Of a stretch of 64,000 bases of DNA, positions 17,885-27,540 are shown piece by piece (positions within the stretch are counted from its first letter, which is position 1; each line of letters starts with the position of its first letter). Both the position numbers and the translations under genes were made by a program. Origin of the DNA: CAVVSD01 sp963750895 (GTDB taxonomy: Bacteria > Actinomycetota > Thermoleophilia > Solirubrobacterales > Solirubrobacteraceae); assembly GCA_963750895.1 (NCBI GenBank), contig CAVVSD010000005.1:186001-250000 (forward strand). The letters are read 5' to 3'. A model generated the notes under the pieces. It worked only from the letters and a program-made list of their open reading frames with translations. It was not told the origin of the DNA and did no database searches.

Positions 17885-19251
17885 CTACTTCGCGCCCAGC
17901 GCGCTCGCGCGAGCCTCGGCGATCGTGCGCGCGCCCTCCTCGCCGACGAGGAGGTCGGGACGCAGCGTCCCGCTCGCGACGAGGTCCAGCGCGGGGAACC
18001 GCCCGGTGCTCGTCAGCGCGCGGTCGAGGACCACGACGGTCGTCTCGCCGCCGAGCGGCTCGGTCGCCGTCGCGATGACGGTCAGCGAGCCGCCGTCGGT
18101 GATCGCGCGCGCCGCCCCCAGCGCCTTGCGCGCCGTGAGGGCGGGCAGGCCGTCGAGCGTGTCGATGAGCAGCACGGCGTGGCCGCCGCGGGCCGCCTGG
18201 CGGCGGGCGGCGTCGACGGCGCGGTCCACGGCCTGGCCGCGGGCGTCGGCGGACGCGGAGAACGACAGCGAGACCTGCGGCTCGATGCCGTCCGCGGTCC
18301 AGCCCGCGAGCTCCTCGGGACGCACGCCGGCGAGCACGACGCTCACGTCGATGCCCTCCTGCGCCTGCAGCGCCAGCGCGAGCAGCCGCAGCGCCTCGGT
18401 CTTGCCGGCGAACGACGCCCCGGCGATCGTCACGCGCGAGCCCTTGCCGATCGGCGTGAGGTGGACGATGGCGCCCAGCGTGGGGTCGTCGCCGCCGAGC
18501 GCGAAGCGCTCGGTCGGCAGCGCGGCGGGGAGCTCCTCGAACGGCGTGCCCTCGGCGACCTCGTCGGCCGGGCGGCCGTTGATCGTGTCGACGCGGACGA
18601 GCGACGGGTAGCGCTCCGAGCGCCGCGGGGCGCGCACGGGGCCGGTGACGGTGTCGCCGTCGACCAGCTCGCAGCGGCGCACCTGTGCCGCGGAGATGTA
18701 GACGTCGCCGTCGGAGGGGTCCGGCGGCGAGACGCGCAGGAAGCCCGAGCCGTTGCCGAGCAGGTCGACGACGCCCTCGGCGGTCGCGTCGGCGGCCGGC
18801 GCCTCGCGGGGCTCCTTGGTCTCCTTCGTCTCCTCCTCGCCGGGGTCCGAGTCGCGCACGCGGCGGCCACGGCCGCGCCCGCCGCGGCGGGTGCGGCGGG
18901 GCGTCTCGTCGTCGTCCTCGTCCTCCTCCGCCTCCGCCTCCGCTCCTCCTCGGCGGGCTTCGCCTTGGCGCGGGAGCGAGAGCGCGGGCGGGCGGCGGCG
19001 ACGACCTCGGTGCCGTCGTCGTCGGTCGTCTCGGCGTCGGCCTCGGCCTCGGCCTCGGGCTCGGCCTCGGCGGCCGCGGCCTCCTCCTCCTCGGCGGCCG
19101 CGAGACCGTCGGGGTCCTGGCGGCCGAGGATGGCCTCGACCAGCGCTGCCTTGCGGAGCCGGCGGAAGCCGTCGATGCCGAGCTCTGAGGCGATCTCGTG
19201 CAGGTCGGCGAGCGGACTGGACTCGAGCGCCGAGCGGGTGAGAACTGCCAT
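17885..19251 (-). CDS. Rho-like protein, divergent (transcription terminator paralog)
   Basis: N-terminal SAP-like Rho_N domain (1-45, MAVLTRSALESSPLADLHEIA), an acidic then Arg/Gly-rich insert (about 50-150), a cold-shock RNA-binding domain (GFLRVSPPDPSDGDVYIS), and a RecA-type ATPase domain. Walker A is GASFAGKT and Walker B is LLIDTLDG. Compared with E. coli Rho the first Walker lysine is replaced, the IDERPEE segment reads AGVRPEE (catalytic Glu lost), and the Q-loop and R-loop segments are shortened. One base is missing at about 18950 inside the insert. AGGAGG precedes ATG. It may not be a canonical translocase. Confidence 0.75.
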
Positions 19252-19334
19252 GGGGAACCTCCTGAAGGTGTTGGAACGGGTCGTGGGCGTCCAGCCGCGT
19301 GGGACAGCGGCAGGCGACCCCTGCGGTTCGCAGG

Positions 19335-20267
19335 CTACCTGCCGGGTCCGTCGGATGGCACCACGCGGCGCAGCTGCTCCGGGAGATGCAGGTCGCGTTG
19401 CACCTCGATCTGGCCGCGCAGCGCACCGCGGACGGCGAGGAAGTCGGCCGCCTCGCGGACGTCGTGGAGGCGGGCCATGTGGGCGCCGCGGTCGGCGCCG
19501 TCGGCCAGCGCGGCGAGGGTCCCGGCGAGGCGCTCGCGCGGCCCGCGGCCGGTGAGCGCGCCGAGCGCGTCCTTGCGCGAGATCGCCAGCAGGATCGGGC
19601 GCTCGAGCACGTGCAGCTCCTCCAGGCGCGCCAGGACCTCGAGCGTCTGCGCCGGGGTCTTGGCGAAGTCCGGGCCCGGGTCGATGAGGATCTGCTCCTC
19701 GGAGACCCCGCGCGACGCCGCGACGTCCATCCGCTCGCGCAGGAAGCCGATCACGTCCTCGACGACGTCGTCGTACAGGTCGGGGTCGAGCACCTTGGAC
19801 TTCGGCGCCGCGCGCGTATGCATGAGGACGAGCGCGGCCCCCGTGCGCGCGCACACGTCCGCGAGCCCGGGATCGCGCAGGCCGCTGATGTCGTTGACGA
19901 TCGACGCGCCGGCGGCGACCGCGGCCTCGGCGACGGCGGGCTTGTAGGTGTCGACGGACACCACGACGTCCTCCGACAGCGCGCACACGGCCTCGACCAC
20001 CGGCACGACGCGGTCGATCTCCTCGTCCGCGTCGACCGCCGGGCGGTTCGTCACGTTGGACTCGCCGCCGATGTCGATGACGCGCGCGCCGGCCGCGATG
20101 AGCTCCCGCGCGCGGCCCATCCGCGCTTCGAACGTGCGCTCTCCGGGCCCGTCCGAGAACGAGTCCGGCGTCGCGTTGAGGATGCCCATGAGCGCCGGCG
20201 GCTCGCCGAGGCCGCCCAGCGTCAGGACGCGCCCGCGGGCGTGCAGCTCATGGCGCGGGGCGATCAC
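19335..20267 (-). CDS. folP: Dihydropteroate synthase
   Basis: 310 residues. MGILNATPDSFSDG and IDIGGES are the two pterin-binding signatures; then VSVDTYKP, IVNDISGL, LMHTR, DPGPDFAKT and LAISRKD complete the barrel. It joins p-aminobenzoate to dihydropterin pyrophosphate in folate synthesis. GTG at 20267 overlaps the upstream stop (GTGA). A folate gene also fits the THF demand of the LigM/MetF route, but it is not in that operon. The C-terminus carries an extra tail of about 20 residues. Confidence 0.9.
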   Translation of the reverse strand: MIAPRHELHARGRVLTLGGLGEPPALMGILNATPDSFSDGPGERTFEARMGRARELIAAGARVIDIGGESNVTNRPAVDADEEIDRVVPVVEAVCALSEDVVVSVDTYKPAVAEAAVAAGASIVNDISGLRDPGLADVCARTGAALVLMHTRAAPKSKVLDPDLYDDVVEDVIGFLRERMDVAASRGVSEEQILIDPGPDFAKTPAQTLEVLARLEELHVLERPILLAISRKDALGALTGRGPRERLAGTLAALADGADRGAHMARLHDVREAADFLAVRGALRGQIEVQRDLHLPEQLRRVVPSDGPGR

Positions 20268-22037
20268 TTCCGGCGGGTCACCGGGCGCTCCACCACCGTC
20301 TGGTTGCCCGCCTTGTCGATGGCGATGACGCGCAGCGTGGCGCTGCGCCGATAGCGGTGCGACACCGACCCGCGGCCCGACCGCACCGTCCGGCCCTCGG
20401 CGCCGTCCCCGAAGTCGACCCGCACGCGCGAGAAGCCCGAGTTGCCCAGCGGGCGCGGGACGTCGCGCGCGCTCCAGCGGATCTTCGAGACGGTCCCCTC
20501 GCGCTCCACGCGCACGGTGAGGCGCGGAGGCGTCATGTCGATGCGCACCGTCTTGGACTTCGAGCGCGTCACCTGGCCGCGGATGTCCGTCGCGACGACG
20601 CGCCACGTGCGGCGGCCCTCGGGCAGCGGTGCGGTCGCGCGGAACACGTTGTTCGTGGACTGGCCCACCGGCGTGTTGCCGACGAGCACGGTGTAGGTCA
20701 CCGGGCCCCACAGCTCGAACGCGGGCGCCCAGCGCAGCGGCGCGGCCTCGCTCGCGGGGTTGCGCCAGCCGGTGCCGGAGGACAGCGCGAAGGCGAGCGG
20801 CGGTCGGTCCGCGTAGCCCGCGACGAGCGTGCGTGCCGCCGCCGAGCCCTGCGTCCAGACGACGACGCCGTCGTTCGCCCGGTCGACCTCCGCAGCGAGA
20901 CCGCCGTCGACGTCCACGGGGCCGAGCTCGGCGCGGGTGAGCGCCACGTCGGGCAGCCCCTTGCCGGCGTCGAACTGCCGCAGCCCGATGCCGCCCGGCT
21001 GCGCGAACGCGATCATGCCGTCGCTGTTCTCCGCCATCGCGGGGGCCGTGAGCGTCCCGCCACCGGCGCCCGACGCCGAACGCGTTGCCCAGGAGATCGT
21101 TGTGCAGGATGCCGCCGATGCCGCTCGCACCGCCGGTCGCGGTCAGCAGGCCCTCGCCGCGGCCGCTCATGGCCACGCGCGGCTCGACGGCCGCGTTGCC
21201 GCCGTCGGTGAAGACCGCGTCGTCGAACGCCGTCCCGCGCTGGCGGCGGGCGAGCGTGCGCGAGACGCCGTCGATCGTCTGCCGGAAGGTCACCCACGCG
21301 AAGCTCGAGTCGTCCTCGGCGTCGACCTCAGGCGTGTCCGCCGAGCCGCCGGTCGGCAGCGTGAGATCCTGCGGCGCGGTCGACAGGCTCATCCCGAAGA
21401 CCTTGCGCGCCAGGACGTGCGTGCGGCCGTCGACGCCCTGCTCGCCCCAGGTGATGATCCCGACGCCGTCCGCGCTGACGGCGACCTTCGAGCGCAGCAC
21501 GCCCGTGCCGGCGTTCGCGCCCGGCTCGACGTCGGCCGGGATCGGGAGCAGCGCCCATGCGTTCGTCCGCCGGTCCAGGCGCGCGACGACGACGTTCCCC
21601 GCCTGCGTGAACGACGCGTAGGCCACGTTGTTGATCGACATGTCGGCAGCGGGATCGGTGCCCGCGCCGAGCAGCACCGGCGCGCCCCAGGGCTGGTCGC
21701 CGGCGACCTTCAGGCTCGCGTAGACGAGCCCGCCGCTGGAGAAGACGACCGCGAGGCGACCGTTGCTGCCGGCGGCGACCGCCGCGCCGGCGCCGGCGCC
21801 GCCGGGGCCGAGCCCCTCGGGCGCCTGGAACTTGCCGCCGATGAAGCGCGAGACGAAGACGCCCTCGGGGCGGACGTAGGCGACGCCGCCGGTCCCGTCG
21901 CGCGCGAGGTCCAGGTCGGCGAGCCGCAGCCCGGCAGCGGGGCCGTCGATCGGGTCACCCGGGAACGTGCCTGCCTGCGCGGACGCGGGCACGACGAGGG
22001 CGAGGAGGAGCACGATCAGGGGCAGGCGACGACGCAT
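20264..22037 (-). CDS. Secreted repeat/PKD-like protein of unknown function, frame-shifted
   Basis: Signal peptide MRRRLPLIVLLLALVVPASA, then beta-propeller-like repeats (about 30-320) with many VAYxS, VVVxR and FAWVTF strands, and a C-terminal Ig/PKD-like region with IDMTPPRLTV and AIDKAGNQTVVERPV. One extra base near 21060 splits it between NAFGVG and AGGGTLTAP. Its stop overlaps the folP start. This kind of exported protein is common in Solirubrobacterales and has no known function. Confidence 0.6.
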
Positions 22038-22154
22038 GGTCTCCAGGGGCAGGGGGCGGCGGGACGCGGTTCGCAACCCCGTGCCGTTGGCGAAGTTGCG
22101 CAAGGGTACGTCGTGCACCCGACGGCCCGGCCGCGAGCTACCCTTTCGGTGTCG

Positions 22155-22386
22155 ATGCTCCTGCTGATCGACACCCGCCCGGAGCGCCCACGGCGAGAGC
22201 CGCCGAACGTGCCCTGGCGGGGCATCGCCGTGGCGGCGACGAGCATCGGCCTGGGCATCGGATTCCGGCCTCGTCGACGGCATCGCGTCCTACGGCATGC
22301 TGCTCGGCGCGGTGACCGCCGCGGGCATCGGGTTCCGGGGTGGCCCGGGGATCCCCTGGTCGGGCATGCACGACCACAAGCAGTGA
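22155..22386 (+). CDS. Small membrane protein, frame-shifted
   Basis: About 76 residues once an extra T near 22264 is removed: MLLLIDTRPERPRREPPNVP, a helix GIAVAATSIGLGIG, then LVDGIASYGMLLGAVTAAGI and a polar tail IPWSGMHDHKQ. The two hydrophobic stretches suggest two short helices. It is divergent from the secreted protein gene and ends one base before the end of the methyltransferase gene. The restored frame fills the gap between neighbours exactly, which supports a real gene. No family recognised. Confidence 0.5.
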
Positions 22387-22387
22387 C

Positions 22388-23245
22388 TCAGGCCGCACGC
22401 GCGACGAGCGAGTACATCAGCGGCAGCGACGGCACCCCGGGCGGCGTCCGGTAGATCCCGCCCGCCTCGCGGCGCAGCATCGGCCAGCGCGGGAAGAGCG
22501 TGTAGTCGTGCTCGTGGAGGAACTCGATCCGCAGGTCGCGTGCGGCGATCGCGCTCACGACCTCGCCGAGCGGGTGCGCCCACTCCTCCGTGGCGTTGTG
22601 CTCGGTCGTGGCCTCGAGCTCGGCGTAGCTCCCCTCCTCCTCGGGCCAGTCGCGGACGCCCTCGTGGAAGTAGCCGTTCTCGACGGTGAGGTCGTCGTCG
22701 CCGAAGATCTCGGTGACCGGGTGGAACTCGACGAGGTACAGCCGCCCGCCCGGTGCGATGAGCGAGGTGACGACGTCGGCCCAGCGGTCGATGTCGTCGA
22801 GCCAGTTCAGCGCGCCGAGGCCGGTGTAGACGACGTCGAACCGGCGCCCGCCGAGCGCCTCGTCCGCGCGCATGACGTCGCTGACCACCCACTCCGCCTC
22901 GAGGCCGGCGCGCTCCGTGAGCTCTGCGGCGGCCTCCATCGCGGGCGCGGAGAAGTCCAGGCCGGTGACCTCCGCGCCCAGCCGCGCCCACGACAGCGTG
23001 TCCAGACCGAAGTGGCACTGCAGGTGCACGAGCGACAGCCCGCGGACCTCGCCGAGCTCCTCGGGCTCGAACGGGCGCAGCGCCGTGGCCCCTCCGAGGA
23101 AGCCCTCGACGTCGTAGAAGTCGCTCGTCGTGTGGATCGGGACGCGCTCGTCCCAGAAGGCGCGGTTGACGTCTGAGCTCGAAGAGCTCGGAGAACGTCG
23201 CCCAGCGACGTTCTCCCCAGCGAAGACGGAGTCTTCGCCGCTCAA
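22388..23245 (-). CDS. SAM-dependent methyltransferase (class I)
   Basis: About 285 residues. Motif I region LVHLQCHFGLDTLSWARLGA, acidic LDFSAPAM, then DVVYTGLGALNWL and GGRLYLVEFHP. This is the small-molecule methyltransferase group often called by its LQCHFGLDT motif. The only in-frame start upstream of the conserved core is a TTG at 23245 that overlaps the pntB stop (TTGA). The first 30 residues are then read through a cluster of perfect palindromes, giving a Ser-rich tail. The natural start may be lost or shifted. Confidence 0.7.
   Translation of the reverse strand: MSGEDSVFAGENVAGRRSPSSSSSDVNRAFWDERVPIHTTSDFYDVEGFLGGATALRPFEPEELGEVRGLSLVHLQCHFGLDTLSWARLGAEVTGLDFSAPAMEAAAELTERAGLEAEWVVSDVMRADEALGGRRFDVVYTGLGALNWLDDIDRWADVVTSLIAPGGRLYLVEFHPVTEIFGDDDLTVENGYFHEGVRDWPEEEGSYAELEATTEHNATEEWAHPLGEVVSAIAARDLRIEFLHEHDYTLFPRWPMLRREAGGIYRTPPGVPSLPLMYSLVARAA
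23175..23238. repeat. Cluster of three adjacent triloop palindromes
   Basis: Directly after pntB: GCGAAGAC-3-GTCTTCGC at 23220-23238, a 12-bp stem with a 3-base loop at 23190-23216 (GGAGAACGTCGC arm), and GAGCTC-3-GAGCTC at 23175-23189. All arms are perfect and all loops are three bases. A weaker fourth (AGCTC-3-GAGCT) lies in the last pntB codons. They may act as terminator or RNA-stabilising hairpins, or be inserted palindromic elements read as the 5' end of the methyltransferase. Confidence 0.7.
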
Positions 23246-24631
23246 AGCTCGGAGAGCTCGCCGGTGATCTCGCTGACGCTGGACTTCGCGTCGCCGAACA
23301 GCATCGCCGTCTTCTCGTTGTAGAAGAGCGGGTTGTCGATGCCGGCGAAGCCGCTGTTCATCGAGCGCTTCAGGACGATGACCGACCGCGAGTCGTCGAC
23401 GTTGAGGATCGGCATGCCGTAGATCGGGCTGTCGGCCTTGTTGCGGGCGTCGGGGTTCGTCACGTCGTTCGCGCCGATGATGAGCGACACGTCGGTCCGC
23501 GAGAACTCCGGGTTGGCGTCGTCCATCTCCTTGAGCTGGTCGTAGGGGACGTCGGCCTCGGCCAGCAGGACGTTCATGTGCCCCGGCATGCGCCCGGCGA
23601 CGGGGTGGATCGCGTAGGTCACCTCCACGCCGCGCGATTCGAGCGCCTTGGCCATCTCCCTGACGGCGTGCTGGGCCTGCGCGACGGCCATGCCGTAGCC
23701 GGGGACGACGACGACCTTGCGCGCGTAGGCGAGCTGGATCGCGGCGTCCGCCGCGCTCGTGGAGCGCACGATGCGGCCGTCGTCGGCGCCGCCGCGGCCC
23801 GGCGATCGCCGCGGTGGCGCCGCCGAAGCCGCCCAGCAGCACGGAGGCGATCGAGCGGTTCATGGCCTTGGCCATCTGGTCGGTGAGGATCGTGCCGCTG
23901 GCGCCGACGAGCATGCCCGCGACGATCAGGGCGGTGTTGTCCAGCGCGACACCGGCCGCGGCTGCGCTGAGCCCCGTGAAGGCGTTCAGGGTGGAGATGA
24001 CGACCGGCATGTCCGCGCCGCCGATCGGCAGCACGGCCAGCACGCCGAGCGCGCCGGCGGCGACGAGCAGGACGATGAAGACGAGCTCGCTGTCCGAGCC
24101 GGCCAGCATCACGACGCCGGCGGCGATGGCGATGATCAGCAGCGCGCCGTTGATGAACACGCCACCCGGGAGCTTCAGCGGCCTGCCCGAGATGAGCTCC
24201 TGCAGCTTGCCGAAGGCGATGTTCGAGCCCCAGAAGGAGATCGACCCGACGATCGCGGCGAACACGAGCGGGATGCCGACCTCCAGGTCGGTCAGGTCGC
24301 CGCCCTGCTCGCGGAACTCCGCCCACGCGATGAGCGCGATCGCGCCGCCGCCGACCCCGTTGAACAGGGCCACCATCTGCGGCATCGCGGTCATCTTCAC
24401 GTTGCGCGCGGCGGGGACCCCGATGACGGTGCCGATCACGATCCCCAGCGCGATCAGGCCCCAGTTGCCGGTGTCCTCGCGCAGCAGCGTCGCGATGACC
24501 GCGACCGCCATGCCCACCGCGGCGGTGCGGTTGCCCCGCACCGCGGTCGTCGGCGAGGTGAGCTGCGCCAGGCCGATGATGAACAGGCTGAAGGCGACGA
24601 TGTAGAGGAGGTTGATGACGTCGCTGTCCAT
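23242..24631 (-). CDS. pntB: NAD(P) transhydrogenase subunit beta, frame-shifted
   Basis: About 462 residues: eight or nine membrane helices (residues 5-260), then the NADP-binding dIII domain with VVVPGYGMAVAQAQH, GRMPGHMNVLLAEADVPYD, IGANDVTNPDA and the end FYNEKTAMLFGDAKSSV. One extra base near 23790 separates the membrane part from dIII. ATG overlaps the pntAb stop (TGATG). It forms the proton channel and the NADP(H) site, using the membrane potential to make NADPH. Confidence 0.9.
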
Positions 24632-24930
24632 CAGCCGTCCTCGTCCGGCGCCGCGCTTCTTGCCCTTGAACATCTCCAGCATGCGGTCCGTCACCAGGAA
24701 CCCGCCGACGATGTTGATCGTCCCGAACGCGATGGCGATGACGAGCAGGGCCTTGGTCAGCGCGCCGTCGGCCTCGCCGATCAGGACAGGCCGCCGAGCA
24801 GCACGATCCCGTGGATCGCGTTCGTGCCCGACATGAGCGGCGTGTGCAGCGTGTTGGGGACCTTGGAGATGACCAGGAACCCGACGAACCCGGCCAGGAC
24901 CACGATCGCCAGCTCGGTGACGATGTCCAT
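24631..24930 (-). CDS. pntAb: NAD(P) transhydrogenase subunit alpha, membrane part
   Basis: About 99 residues with three helices: MDIVTELAIVVLAGFVGFLVI, then NTLHTPLMSGTNAIHGIVLLGGL and ALLVIAIAFGTINIVGGFLV, ending MLEMFKGKK. Two compensating indels are needed: a missing G near 24784, which otherwise creates a TGA after GGLS, and an extra base near 24648 just before the stop. The start overlaps the pntAa stop (ATGA). It anchors the dI domain and completes the proton path with PntB. Confidence 0.85.
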
Positions 24931-26022
24931 CAGACGGTCACCTCTCCCCCGCGCGCGACGCAGGCGCCCTTGACGACCTCGTCGTCGAAGTCCAGCTTCA
25001 GCTCGCCGTCCTCGGTGACCAGCTCCAGGAACGACTGCACGTTGCGCGCGTACAGCGCGGAGGCGTGCTCGGGCATCGTCGCCGGCAGGTTCAGCGGCGA
25101 GACGATCGTGACGTCCTCGCGCACGACGGTCTGCCCGGGCTCGGTCAGCTCGCAGTTGCCGCCCGCCTCGCCGGCGAGATCGACGATCACGCTGCCCGGC
25201 CGCATCCCCTTCACCGCCTCGGCGGTCACCAGACGCGGCGCCGGGCGCCCCGGCACCAGCGCGGTGGTGATGACGACGTCGAAGCCGGTGATCGCCTCGG
25301 TCAGCTCGCGCTGCTGGGCCTCGCGCTCCTCCTCGGTCAGCTCGCGCGCGTACCCGCCCTCGCCCTCGGCGCCTCGATTGCCCGCCTCCAGCTCCAGGAA
25401 CGTCGCGCCGAGCGACTGGACCTGCTCGGCGACCGCGCTGCGCACGTCGTAGCCGGTCACGACCGCGCCCAGCCGCCTCGCCGTGGCGATCGCCTGCAGC
25501 CCCGCGACCCCGGCGCCCAGCACGAGCACCTTCGCGGGCGGGATCGTGCCCGCGGCGGTCATGAGCATCGGGTAGAAGCGGCCGATCTCCGTCGCCGCGA
25601 CGAGCACCGCCTTGTAGCCCGACACGTTGGACTGGCTCGACAGCGCGTCCATCGACTGCGCGCGCGAGATGCGCGGGATCGACTCCATCGCGAACGCCGT
25701 CACACCCGCGCGCCGCGAGCGCCTCCAGCACATCCGCGCGCGTGCGCGGCGCGAGGAAGCCGACGAGCACGGAGTCGCCGGTCAGCCGGGCGATCTCCTC
25801 GGGGCTCGGCGGCGAGACCTTCACCACGACGTCGGCGCCCCACGGGTCGCCGATCTGCGCGCCCGCGTCGCTGAACGCGGCGTCCGGGAGCATCGCCCCC
25901 TCCCCCGCGCCGGACTCCACGACGACCTCGAGATCGCGCGCGACGAGCTTGCGGATCACCTCGGGCACCAGCCCGACGCGCCGCTCCCCGTCCGCCCTCT
26001 CCTTCGGAACGCCGACCCGCAT
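24930..26022 (-). CDS. pntAa: NAD(P) transhydrogenase subunit alpha, NAD-binding part, frame-shifted
   Basis: About 364 residues: alanine-dehydrogenase-like N-terminal domain MRVGVPKERADGERRVGLVP, then SMDALSSQSNVSGYKAVL and the Rossmann motif VLGAGVAGLQAIATARRLGA, ending in LPATMPEHASALYARNVQSF. One extra G in a GGG run near 25703 breaks the frame between AARG and VTAFAMESIPRISRA. First gene of the pntAa-pntAb-pntB operon; the DUF4430 lipoprotein gene ends 22 bases upstream on the same strand. Confidence 0.9.
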
Positions 26023-26044
26023 GCGGCCCGGGACGGTACCTGAC

Positions 26045-26945
26045 TCAGCGGGCCGGGACCGCGACGCCGCGCTCGTCGTGCACGGCGAGCGCGTAGCCCG
26101 TCGTCAGCGTCGCCTCGTCGAGCGCCGCGGCGGCCGCCTCGGCGCCCGCCTCGTCGGTCCCGGTCACGAACCAGACGGGGTCGCGGTCGTCGATCTTCGT
26201 GGCCGCCACGAGGCCGGTGTCGGCGCCGAGCGTGTCGGCCGTGGCGCCCTGGGCGTCGAGCACGTGGAGGCTCCTGCCGTCGGCGCTGAAGCGGGCCCAG
26301 ATGCCGCTCGCCTGCGGCCCGCGATCGACGCGGCCGACCGCCTCGTCGCGCTCGCCCCGCAGCTGCCTCCAGGTGCCGACGAGGACACGGATCGTCTCGT
26401 CGTTCGTCCCGGCGTTGATCCCGCCGCGCGCGGCGACGACGCCGAGGGCGGTGAGCCGCTTCGCGGTGGCGTTGCACACGGCACTCGACGGCACCGTGCA
26501 CTCGACCCGCGTCGGGATCCTCTTGCCGCCCTGCCCGTGCAGGAACGGCTCGGGGAACGATCCGGTCACCGCCGGCACCGACGCCGTGACGCCCGCGCCG
26601 GGGAGGTCGAGCCAGACGCGGTCGCCCGGGCGGACCTTCGCCTTGCCCGCGTTGCCCACGCGCACGCCGTTGACCCACAGGCGCCACGCGCCGTCGACGC
26701 CGTCGATCGAGGTGATCGACCGGCTGCCCTCGCGGGTCTCGGTCACGCGGTCGAGCACCTCCAGCAGCGACGTCGAGCCGTTCACGCCGACGGGCGGAGC
26801 CGAGACGACCGGCTGCGCGCCGAAGTCCTTCGTGATCGCGACGGAGACGGGATCCCTTGCCTCCGCCCACCGCCTCCCCGCACCCGATGAGCAGGACGGC
26901 GGCGCACGAGAGTGCGACCAGCGGGCGGAGGGGGCGGACGAACAC
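26045..26945 (-). CDS. Lipoprotein with DUF4430-like domain, frame-shifted
   Basis: About 300 residues. GTG start gives MFVRPLRPLVALSCAAVLLIGC, a clean lipobox (LIGC). A DUF4430/transcobalamin-like segment follows (LLEVLDRVT... WRLWVNGVRVG) with DRVWLDLP. One extra G near 26868 shifts the frame between GGGKG and DPVSVAITK. It lies 35 bases from the divergent cobalamin adenosyltransferase start and upstream of pntAa. Surface-exposed ligand binding is likely; a cobalamin link is suggested only by fold and neighbour. Confidence 0.6.
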
Positions 26946-26980
26946 CGGGACGCGTTCGAGTGTGCCACAGTGAATCTCGC

Positions 26981-27540
26981 GTGCCGGTCAACCTCACCCG
27001 CATCTACACGCGCCACGGCGACGGGGGCGAGACCCACCTCGGCGACATGAGCCGGGTGCCCAAGACGCACCCGCGGATCGAGGCCTACGGGGACGTCGAC
27101 GAGCTCAACGCGCAGCTCGGCGTCGCGCTCGTGACCGACGGCCTGCCGGACGCGTACGCGACGTGGCTGCGCCGGATCCAGAACGACCTGTTCGACCTCG
27201 GCGCCGACCTCGCGGTGCCGGGTGGGCGGGAGTCGAATAGCGCGACCGCCTGCGCATGGCGCCCGCGCAGGTGACGTGGCTCGAGGAGCGCTGCGACGAG
27301 GTCAACGCGACGCTCGCGCCGCTGAAGTCCTTCGTCCTGCCCGGAGGGACGCGCGCCGCCGCGCAGCTGCACGTCTGCCGCACGGTCTGCCGCCGCGCGG
27401 AGCGGCGGGCGCTGGAGGTGGAGGACGCGACGCCGGACGTCATCCGCTACCTCAACCGCCTCTCCGATCTCCTCTTCATCCTCGCGCGCGGCGCCAACGA
27501 CGGCGACGAGCCGCTCTGGCAGCCCGGCGCAGGGCGCTAG
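26981..27540 (+). CDS. Cob(I)alamin adenosyltransferase, PduO type, frame-shifted
   Basis: About 186 residues. YTRHGDGGETHLGD near the N-terminus is the PduO ATP-binding motif; EAYGDVDELNA, FVLPGG and CRRAERRALEV and YLNRLSDLLFILAR complete the helical bundle. It makes adenosylcobalamin from cob(I)alamin and ATP. GTG start. One base is missing near 27240, before RLRMAPAQVTWLEE. TAG overlaps the GTG of the next gene (TAGTG), tying it to the ABC exporter operon. Confidence 0.85.
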
